Of a stretch of DNA of 5,891 bases, positions 1 through 5,295 are shown in pieces; position 1 is the stretch's first letter; each line of letters starts with the position of its first letter. The DNA is from Bacteroidales bacterium. GTDB lineage: Bacteria; Bacteroidota; Bacteroidia; Bacteroidales; UBA12481. The position numbers and the translations under genes were made by a program. Under the pieces are notes generated by a model. The model saw only the letters and a program-made list of their open reading frames with translations, was not told the origin of the DNA and did no database searches. Location: positions 1-5,891 of the forward strand of contig JAQWAJ010000127.1 of assembly GCA_028707745.1 (NCBI GenBank). The letters are read 5' to 3'.

Positions 1-1108
1 AGGTAGCCGTATCGCTTAAATATATAGTCTTGCACTTCATCGTGGTTCTTCCACGAATAATCGATATCGAAATCGGGTGGACTGGTTCGGCGGGGATTGA
101 TAAACCGTTCAAAGTAAAGGTCGAGGTCAATAGGATCAACATCTGTGATTTTCAAGCAATAAGCAATGATTGAATTGGCACCTGATCCCCGGCCTACATG
201 GTGAAAGCCACGCGACATGGAGTATCGGATAATATCCCAGGTGATCAGAAAATAGGCCGAAAAGCCGAGCCGGGAAATGATGTCCAACTCTTTTTGAACC
301 CGTTGAATCGCTTCAGCGCTGTTTTTCCGTATCGCTCCAGTACACCGTCCATTGCGAGTTTTGACAGCAAATGATAATCATCCCGGCTGTTCCCGGTGAA
401 TGCCTGTTTGTTCTTGACGGTGGTAAAATCAAACTCTGCTTCACACTGGGATATCACCTGAAGGGTATTCTGAATGATCCTGGGATAGTCGTACAGGGCG
501 GCTTTGAGTTCTTGTACGGGCCAGAACCGTTCGCCGGGATCGGCCATCTGGCTTTCATTAAGCTTGGATAGTAATGTGTTATGGTCTATTGCCCGAAGGT
601 TTTGATGAAGTTGGTACCCATCGGCATCCGCAAAGGTAACCGGGTGCATCAGGAGGAGTTTCGACTGGTTGGATTTGAATCCGGAGGAGATGAGCCGCCG
701 GGTTTCCCGCATGCGGATACCCACCCATTCGTTATCATGAAGCCGCACATCAGGATAGCTCTCCAGCGGGTAAATGATGAAGCAGTTATCGAGATCGGCA
801 GGACGGCCTGGCAGGGGATTCCCAGAGATATTATGCCGGGTGAGCAGGTCGTTCAGCTCATGCATACCCTCACGGTTCCGGGCAATCCCGACATAAAGAA
901 GGCGGTCATCTTCCCGGAATTCAATCCCGGTGATTGGTTTGATGCCCGCTTTCCGGCATGTTTTAATAAAATCGGGCACACCGGAGGAATTGTTGATATC
1001 AGTTAAAGCCAGGGCTGTAACCCCGATTTTCAGGGCTTCCTCCACCAGGTCGTCGATCGGGAGAGTCCCATAGCGGAGACTGAAGTAGCTGTGGCAGTTC
1101 AGGAACAT
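1..1108 (-). CDS. dnaE: DNA polymerase III alpha subunit, accessory (DnaE2-like) type; 5' part, frameshifted, runs off left edge
   Basis: C-family replicative or translesion DNA polymerase, cytoplasmic, extending primers with dNTPs. Seen: the start at 1108 gives MFLNCHSYFSLRYGT, a PHP-domain beginning typical of Bacteroidetes accessory DnaE proteins, followed by ALTDINNSSGVPDF and GIKPITGIEFR (residues ~34-65). The first frame is open for 262 family-like residues, then runs into an unrelated tail and stops at 245. Reading one base back at the A5 run restores the family sequence for 107 more codons to the window edge, including GRGSGANSIIAY (fused residues ~306-317) and PDFDID (~345-350), whose Asp346 and Asp348 match two catalytic aspartates of the palm. 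Family members are roughly 1000 residues, so about a third is present. Inferred role: damage-tolerant synthesis with the neighbouring Pol IV. The break may be a sequencing error, a real mutation or recoding. No clear ribosome binding site; a heptamer tract abuts the start codon. Confidence 0.87.
322..326 (-). other. -1 frameshift site in dnaE (A5 run)
   Basis: On the coding (minus) strand the sequence reads CGA TAC GGA AAA ACA GCG in the upstream frame. Re-reading the last A of the AAA Lys codon gives GGA AAA AAC AGC GCT GAA, which continues as KNSAEAIQRVQKELDI, the sequence expected for the family. One A is therefore missing relative to an intact gene, or the ribosome or RNA polymerase slips here. 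Homopolymer undercalling is the simplest explanation. Confidence 0.85.
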
Positions 1109-1113
1109 GAGAA

Positions 1114-1141
1114 GTGACGAGTTACGAGTGACGAGTGACGA
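1114..1141 (+). repeat. Tandem heptamer tract, four units of GTGACGA
   Basis: Four consecutive 7-bp units (GTGACGA, GTTACGA, GTGACGA, GTGACGA) end in GAGG. The tract begins 5 bp upstream of the dnaE start codon, so it would lie in the dnaE leader, and it forms the left boundary of the sigma-factor operon region. A matching four-unit tract in the same orientation is at 2444-2471. A related GACGCGTGAG...TGATGCG stretch follows at 1151-1177. Confidence 0.85.
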
Positions 1142-1201
1142 GAGGACGGAGACGCGTGAGATGTAACGGGTGATGCGAAAGAAAGAGATGAGCGACCATT
1201 C

Positions 1202-1253
1202 ATGATTAAATAATAAACAAAAATAGGATTATAATATAATCAATATTATTTGA
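1202..1253. repeat. AT-rich ~52-bp element, copy 1 (between dnaE and the sigma gene)
   Basis: Aligning this stretch by eye without gaps to 3665-3716 gives 42 identities in 52 positions. The best conserved blocks are ATGATTAAA at the left and GATTATAATATAA in the middle, the latter containing the 8-bp palindrome ATTATAAT. This copy also has a 7-bp inverted repeat (ATAATAT 1231-1237, ATATTAT 1243-1249). It lies 93 bp upstream of dnaE on the minus strand and 71 bp upstream of the sigma gene on the plus strand, so it could serve either promoter. Low base complexity weakens the homology claim somewhat. Confidence 0.6.
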
Positions 1254-1275
1254 TCACCTATATGATAGGCTGATT

Positions 1276-1305
1276 TTGTAACATTGCCATCTAAGTAAGG
1301 TCATA
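1276..1305 (+). promoter_or_regulatory. Candidate ECF-sigma-type promoter for the sigma operon
   Basis: TTGTAAC (AAC at 1280-1282) is followed after exactly 17 nt by GTCATA (GTC at 1300-1302). The AAC -35 core and GTC -10 core with this spacing are the pattern of many ECF promoters, such as the sigma-E-dependent rpoH promoter of E. coli. It would start transcription near 1308-1312, leaving a leader of about 15 nt before the sigma start. ECF factors often activate their own gene, which makes this attractive, but the motif is short and a chance match is possible. Confidence 0.4.
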
Positions 1306-1324
1306 CAGCTGAACGGGAAGCAAC

Positions 1325-1843
1325 ATGAACAGCAAGGACAAACACTACAAGGAGATTATCGAGGAGAACCAGGCCCGGATCCGCTCGGTATGCCGGTATT
1401 ATGCCGGCGCATCACAGGATTCAGAGGATCTTTATCAGGAGATACTGATCAACATCTGGCGGGGGTTGGAAAAATTCAGGGGGGAATCACAATTATCCAC
1501 CTGGGTTTACAGGATAGCGGTTAATACCGCCCTGACTTTTGTCAACAAGAAGAACAAGTATCTCAATTTCAACACCTATTTGGATGATGGCAAGGCAGCC
1601 AGCCTTATGGGTGATGATGCGGAGGCCAAAGTCTCCGAGGATAAAAAACTTGACCTGATGGCTGACCTGATCAATGAACTGTCTGTTGTGGACAAGATTA
1701 TCATGTCGCTGGTATTGGAAGAGTTAAGTACAAAAGAGATCGCAGAAATCGTAGGTATCACAGAGACCAATGTCAGGGTGAAAATTCACCGGATCAAGGA
1801 AGAGCTTCGTGAAAAAGTGAAAGGAGGGCAGTATGATATTTAA
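1325..1843 (+). CDS. ECF-family RNA polymerase sigma factor (sigma-70 family)
   Basis: A 172-residue sigma factor that would redirect RNA polymerase to a stress or signal regulon. Seen: sigma region 2 at ~14-80, with the core-binding segment SEDLYQEILINIWRGLEKF and the -10-reading segment STWVYRIAVNTAL (~58-70). A short acidic linker (~84-108) follows, then region 4 at ~112-165 with the helix-turn-helix LSTKEIAEIVGITETNVRVK and IHRIKEEL. There is no region 1 or 3, and the length is normal for the ECF group. The start at 1325 is preceded by GGGAAG (1315-1320) four bases away. It overlaps the next gene by 11 nt, so the two are very likely co-translated. It lies between two DNA polymerase genes on the other strand. 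The regulon cannot be read from the sequence. Family assignment is firm; the subgroup is not determined. Confidence 0.93.
   Translation: MNSKDKHYKEIIEENQARIRSVCRYYAGASQDSEDLYQEILINIWRGLEKFRGESQLSTWVYRIAVNTALTFVNKKNKYLNFNTYLDDGKAASLMGDDAEAKVSEDKKLDLMADLINELSVVDKIIMSLVLEELSTKEIAEIVGITETNVRVKIHRIKEELREKVKGGQYDI
1822..1827 (+). promoter_or_regulatory. Strong Shine-Dalgarno site inside the 3' end of the sigma gene
   Basis: AGGAGG lies 5 nt before the ATG at 1833 and within the last codons of the sigma gene. It fixes the start of the downstream membrane protein and, with the 11-nt overlap, points to coupled translation. Such a strong site stands out because the other starts in the window have little or no Shine-Dalgarno sequence. 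Confidence 0.7.
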
Positions 1844-2417
1844 GAAAAAAATATATCCGGACGGGCAGACCCCGCAGCTGGATCAGGTTGTCGATCAATT
1901 GAAACGTCTGGATAATAAGAATAAGCGGCTGATGTTCCGCATGTTCGTGTTCTACCTGATATTCGCAGCGTTATATCTGGGGCTGACGCTTCTGAACAAT
2001 GACCCCGAGTTCACGCTGGAGAACAGGATACAGGGAGCTTTATGTGTGCTGATCTTTTTGGTTACCGCTGTATTTTTCTGGCATCATTACCGGAAAACAT
2101 ACAAGGCTGATTACGGCGCCCCCGTATTAAAGATGCTGGAAGATGCCCGTGACCGTCATAAGTTGCTCAGACCCGGAAAGATGTGGTTCATGATTTTCAT
2201 TGTTCTGACCTGTGATGTTGTGGTCACCTGGGCATTGATCGATGCTACCTGGCCGGCAACATGGAGCGTGCTGACTATCATTCTGGTGGTACAGGCCGGC
2301 TATTTTTCATTGATGTCTGTTTCTTATCTGATCGGATACCTTATCTGGCGCAAAAAATCGCGTCCGCTTGTCCGGAACCTAACCAAGTTGATCGACGAGC
2401 TGAGGGGAGATGCGTGA
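1833..2417 (+). CDS. Four-helix membrane protein, putative anti-sigma factor or sensor partner of the ECF sigma
   Basis: A 194-residue protein whose family I do not recognise. Seen: an N-terminal cytosolic-looking stretch of ~33 residues (QLDQVVDQLKRLDNKNKR) that could form an amphipathic helix, then two hydrophobic segments at ~34-54 and ~66-84. A charged loop of ~30 residues (85-115) with HHYRKTY and EDARDRHK follows, then hydrophobic segments at ~117-137 and ~143-171 and a basic cytosolic tail ending LTKLIDELRGDA. This suggests two helical hairpins with N and C termini and the central loop inside. There is no signal peptide, zinc-binding H-X3-C-X2-C anti-sigma motif or enzyme motif. Overlap with the sigma gene and a strong ribosome binding site argue that the pair works together. 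An anti-sigma role is inferred from operon position only; an unrelated membrane function regulated by the sigma is equally possible. Confidence 0.85.
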   Translation: MIFKKKIYPDGQTPQLDQVVDQLKRLDNKNKRLMFRMFVFYLIFAALYLGLTLLNNDPEFTLENRIQGALCVLIFLVTAVFFWHHYRKTYKADYGAPVLKMLEDARDRHKLLRPGKMWFMIFIVLTCDVVVTWALIDATWPATWSVLTIILVVQAGYFSLMSVSYLIGYLIWRKKSRPLVRNLTKLIDELRGDA

Positions 2418-2443
2418 GGCGAAGAATCGTAATGCGTCACAAA

Positions 2444-2471
2444 GTGACAAGTGACGAGTGACGAGTGACAA
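2444..2471 (+). repeat. Tandem heptamer tract, four units of GTGACRA
   Basis: Four 7-bp units (GTGACAA, GTGACGA, GTGACGA, GTGACAA) lie between the convergent ends of the membrane-protein gene and dinB. They match the tract at 1114-1141 in unit, copy number and orientation. The first unit also pairs with an upstream GTCAC (2436-2440) as a 5-bp inverted repeat with a 3-nt loop, too weak to call a terminator. A GATGCGTGAG...TAATGCG stretch (2409-2436), which includes the end of the preceding gene, resembles 1151-1177. Confidence 0.85.
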
Positions 2472-2476
2472 GGTAA

Positions 2477-3628
2477 TCAGCCTGCCTTTTGTATACCGAT
2501 GGCTCTTTTTACGGCATCGCTGCCATAGCGTAGCCGGAGCTTGTCCATCGCCAGATAGAGGTTGACTTGTTCGGGTGTGTCCTCGAAGAGATTGAGCTGC
2601 TGGGTGCCGTGAACGAGCTCGCTGAAGCGGATACCGACCAGCCTGATCAGCATTCTCCTGGAGTATAGTTTTTTGAACAGTTCCTGAGCAACCGGAATCA
2701 GCACATGGTCGAAGCTGGTGTAGGGGACCCGTTTCTGAATGGTGTGGGTATCGAAGTTGGCGTACCGGATTTTCACGGTGACACAGGCGGTAAGTTTTTC
2801 CTGCTTGCGTAGCTCAAAAGCGATCTTTTCCACCATGGTGACGATCCTGCGGTCAATTTCCCGAATATCTGTGGTATCCTGTTCATACGTATGCTCGGAA
2901 CTGATGCTTTTCTGCTCCCAGTAGGGTTCCACAGGTGTGGGGTCGATGCCGTTGGCTTTCTTCCAGAGAATAATTCCGTTTTTGCCCAACACCTGTTCCA
3001 GCATTTCCGGAGGAATACCGCTGAGGGTGTGGATGGTGAGCACGCCCATCGATCGCAGTAACTGATAGGTTTTCGGGCCCAACATCGGAATTCTCTGGAT
3101 CGACAGGGGTGCCAGAAAATTGTGCACTTCTGACTCAGGTACCTCCTTCTCTCCGTTGGGTTTGGCGATCCCGGTGGCGATCTTGCAAACGGTTTTGTTA
3201 ACCGATAATCCGAACGATATCGGCAATCCGGACTCTTTAATAATCCGCTGCCGCAGCTCATGGGTCCATTTCAGACAGCCGAAAAAGCGGTCAATCCCTG
3301 TGATATCGAGATAATGTTCATCAATCGAGGCCTTTTCGTATACCGGAGCCGAATCGGCAATGATGTCGGTCACTATCCGGGAGTGTTTACTGTATGTTTC
3401 CATATCGCCCCGGATGTAGATGCCATCGCTGCAAATCTGTTTGGCCATCTTTACCGGCATGGCAGAGTGTACCCCGTATGCCCGGGCTTCGTAGCTGCAG
3501 CTCGATACCACACCCCGGTCAGTGAGGCCCCCGATGATGACGGGCTTCCCCTGAAGGTTGCTGTTTATCAGCCGCTCTACCGACACGAAAAATGTGTCGA
3601 GATCCATATGTACTACAGTCCGGTTCAC
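2477..3628 (-). CDS. dinB: Y-family DNA polymerase IV (translesion synthesis)
   Basis: A 383-residue error-prone polymerase that copies past damaged bases. Seen in order: palm motif MDLDTFFVSVE (metal-binding Asp9, likely steric-gate Phe14), SYEARAYGVHSAMP (~45-58) of the fingers, SIDEHYLDIT (Asp103-Glu104 catalytic pair), NKTVCKIATGIAKPNG (~144-159), a helix-hairpin-helix-like IPMLGPKTYQLLRSMGV (~180-196), and a little-finger domain from ~240. Near the C terminus QLNLF (344-348) is a canonical sliding-clamp binding motif, so the protein is complete and probably clamp-directed. All catalytic acids are present. The MDLDTFFVSVER form is the branch I associate with Bacteroidetes dinB genes placed next to an accessory dnaE; here the dnaE is in the same direction but 1.37 kb further on. 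The ATG at 3628 puts the first motif at residue 8, as in the family. Confidence 0.95.
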   Translation of the reverse strand: MNRTVVHMDLDTFFVSVERLINSNLQGKPVIIGGLTDRGVVSSCSYEARAYGVHSAMPVKMAKQICSDGIYIRGDMETYSKHSRIVTDIIADSAPVYEKASIDEHYLDITGIDRFFGCLKWTHELRQRIIKESGLPISFGLSVNKTVCKIATGIAKPNGEKEVPESEVHNFLAPLSIQRIPMLGPKTYQLLRSMGVLTIHTLSGIPPEMLEQVLGKNGIILWKKANGIDPTPVEPYWEQKSISSEHTYEQDTTDIREIDRRIVTMVEKIAFELRKQEKLTACVTVKIRYANFDTHTIQKRVPYTSFDHVLIPVAQELFKKLYSRRMLIRLVGIRFSELVHGTQQLNLFEDTPEQVNLYLAMDKLRLRYGSDAVKRAIGIQKAG

Positions 3629-3654
3629 TGGCTATGCTCGGTTTTGCCTCGTTA

Positions 3655-3685
3655 ATTATATCGAATGATTAAAAAATAAACACAA
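3655..3685 (-). promoter_or_regulatory. Candidate dinB promoter
   Basis: On the minus strand TTGTGT (3685-3680) and TATAAT (3660-3655) are separated by 19 bp, upstream of the dinB start at 3628. The -35-like box overlaps the perfect palindrome AATCGCGATT (3684-3693), which could be an operator. The spacing is longer than the 17-bp optimum, and Bacteroidetes primary promoters often use a different TAnnTTTG box, so this is tentative. Confidence 0.3.
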
Positions 3686-3716
3686 TCGCGATTATAATAT
3701 AAGCAATAAAATGTGA
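3665..3716. repeat. AT-rich ~52-bp element, copy 2 (between dinB and the fucosidase)
   Basis: The partner of 1202-1253, in the same orientation, with 42 of 52 positions identical in an ungapped alignment. It lies 36 bp upstream of dinB (minus strand) and 84 bp upstream of the fucosidase (plus strand), and it contains ATTATAAT (3691-3698) and the palindrome AATCGCGATT (3684-3693). The palindrome core is the least conserved part of the comparison. It may be a shared promoter or operator of the two polymerase genes, or a decayed duplicated sequence. Confidence 0.6.
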
Positions 3717-3800
3717 ATATGTAAAATCAGCCATACTGATAGTTCCTGGTGAAAAAATATATCTTTAAGTCTTACCTGTATAAATGTCAACATCAACACT

Positions 3801-5282
3801 ATGAAGCGCTTATCCTTAGTTTTGGTAGCCATCTGCTGCTCATTGCTAGTGTTCGGCCAAAAAAAGTACGAACCTACCTGGGAATCCATCGATAGCCGGC
3901 CTATACCGACCTGGTATCAGGATGCCAAGTTCGGCATCTTTATCACCTGGGGCATTTATTCGGTGCCGGCCTGGTCGCCAACAGGGACTTACTCCGAATG
4001 GTACCAGTACTGGCTGGTAAAAAAATCTTTGGCCGCCAAGGGACGAACCTTTAAAGGCAGCGAAGTGTTTGATTATCATGCAAAGAAGTATGGCGAGAGT
4101 TTCCCGTATAGCGACTTTGTTAAGGACTTTACCGCCGATCTGTTTAATCCTGCTGAATGGGCCGACCTGTTTGAGAAGTCAGGTGCAAAATATGTGGTTC
4201 TCACCACCAAACATCATGATGGGTTTTGCCTATGGCCAAGCGAAACAGCCAATAAAACCTGGGGAAGGGCCTGGAACTCGGTATCTGCCGGTCCGCACCG
4301 TGATCTGGTCGGTGAACTATCTCAGGCGGTCCGTAAAACTCCGGTAAAAATGGGTTTGTATTATTCTCTTTATGAGTGGTTTAATCCTCTCTATACTTCT
4401 GATGTAAACCAATATGTTACGGAGCACATGCATCCGCAGTTCAAAGATCTGATCACCAAATATCATCCATCGGTCATTTGGTCAGATGGTGATTGGGATC
4501 ATACAGATACAACCTGGAGATCTCCGGAATTGCTGGCCTGGGTTTTCAATGAATCAGGGTCGGGTGATGATGTGGTGATCAATGACCGTTGGGGTAAGGC
4601 CATGCGTTACCACCACGGAGGTGTTTATTCGCCGGAATATAATCCGTCATTTGAAAGCGACCATACCTGGGAAGAGTGCCGGGGAATGGGATACTCGTTC
4701 GGATACAATCGTCAGGAAGATGCCGGCGACTATATCAGTCCGCAAACGATTGTTTTGATGTTGTCGGATATTGTTTCGCGGGGAGGAAATCTGTTGCTGG
4801 ATATTGGTCCGGATGCCACTGGCAAGATCCCTCCGATCATGCAGGACAGGCTCCTGGAAGTCGGAAAGTGGTTGAAGGTCAATGGAGAGGCAATTTATGG
4901 CACGCGCAGATGGACACGCAATTGCCAATGGTCGGCCGGTGACCGGACTTACACTCAGGAAGCGCAGAAAGCTGCAGGCACCGGTTTCATTTTGAAACAG
5001 ACGGTTGCTCCTGATCAGGGCAAGGCTGTGAAAGAGATTTTCTTTACCATAAAAGGCAATAGTTTGTACTGTATTATGCCGAAATATCCGCGCGAAAGCA
5101 TCGAAATCAGGGATTTTTATCCACCGGCAAGTGCAAAGATCACCTTGCTCGGAACCGGGAAACCCTTGAATTGGGCCAGAACTCAAACTGGTATCCGTGT
5201 TGAGGTACCTGCAATGATTCCGGGAGAGATTCCCTGCCAGTGGGCATGGACGCTGAAGATCGAGGGATTCTTATCTTTGTAA
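3801..5282 (+). CDS. Secreted GH29 alpha-L-fucosidase
   Basis: A 493-residue retaining glycosidase that removes terminal alpha-L-fucose from glycans, probably periplasmic. Seen: a Sec signal peptide (MKRLSLVLVAICCSLLVFGQ, cleavage near residue 19-20, no acceptable lipobox), then a GH29 barrel. Recalling the Thermotoga maritima enzyme, the matches are YSEWY (64-68), KHHDGFCLW (137-145; His138, His139), WSDGDW (227-232; Asp229 as nucleophile), NDRWG (261-265; Arg263), and SPEY (277-280; Glu279 as likely acid/base). GGNLLLDIGPDATG (328-341) closes the barrel region, and ~385-490 should be the C-terminal beta-sandwich. No extra carbohydrate-binding module is visible. Odd point: KFGIFITWG (43-51) has Thr49 where the family normally has a fucose-binding His. 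ettA starts 13 nt downstream. The ATG at 3801 places the signal peptide correctly; no clear ribosome binding site. Confidence 0.94.
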   Translation: MKRLSLVLVAICCSLLVFGQKKYEPTWESIDSRPIPTWYQDAKFGIFITWGIYSVPAWSPTGTYSEWYQYWLVKKSLAAKGRTFKGSEVFDYHAKKYGESFPYSDFVKDFTADLFNPAEWADLFEKSGAKYVVLTTKHHDGFCLWPSETANKTWGRAWNSVSAGPHRDLVGELSQAVRKTPVKMGLYYSLYEWFNPLYTSDVNQYVTEHMHPQFKDLITKYHPSVIWSDGDWDHTDTTWRSPELLAWVFNESGSGDDVVINDRWGKAMRYHHGGVYSPEYNPSFESDHTWEECRGMGYSFGYNRQEDAGDYISPQTIVLMLSDIVSRGGNLLLDIGPDATGKIPPIMQDRLLEVGKWLKVNGEAIYGTRRWTRNCQWSAGDRTYTQEAQKAAGTGFILKQTVAPDQGKAVKEIFFTIKGNSLYCIMPKYPRESIEIRDFYPPASAKITLLGTGKPLNWARTQTGIRVEVPAMIPGEIPCQWAWTLKIEGFLSL

Positions 5283-5295
5283 AAAAAGAAAACAG

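Noticed and set aside
581..1006. 141-codon open frame on the plus strand opposite dnaE
   Set aside because: It is antisense to conserved DnaE sequence and resembles no known protein.
1114..1141. Heptamer tract as a small CRISPR-like array
   Set aside because: The units are 7 bp and contiguous with no spacers, so this is a simple tandem repeat.
2436..2448. GTCAC-AAA-GTGAC hairpin as a terminator between the convergent genes
   Set aside because: The stem is only 5 bp with a 3-nt loop and no T-run; it arises from the repeat unit.
2773..3261. 162-codon open frame on the minus strand overlapping dinB in another frame
   Set aside because: The dinB frame has all the family motifs; this translation is a Ser/Arg/Pro-rich out-of-frame product.
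3760..3767. TATCTTTA as a Bacteroidetes -7 box for the fucosidase
   Set aside because: It is one base off TAnnTTTG but no convincing TTG-type -33 box lies about 19-21 bp upstream, so evidence is too thin for a feature.
3801..3860. Lipoprotein signal in the fucosidase (Cys12-Cys13)
   Set aside because: Ile precedes Cys12 and Cys13 follows another Cys within the hydrophobic core, so no proper lipobox; a normal cleavage site lies at ~19-20.
4647..5186. 179-codon open frame on the minus strand inside the fucosidase gene
   Set aside because: It is fully antisense to a clear GH29 coding region, and its translation shows no recognisable domain.
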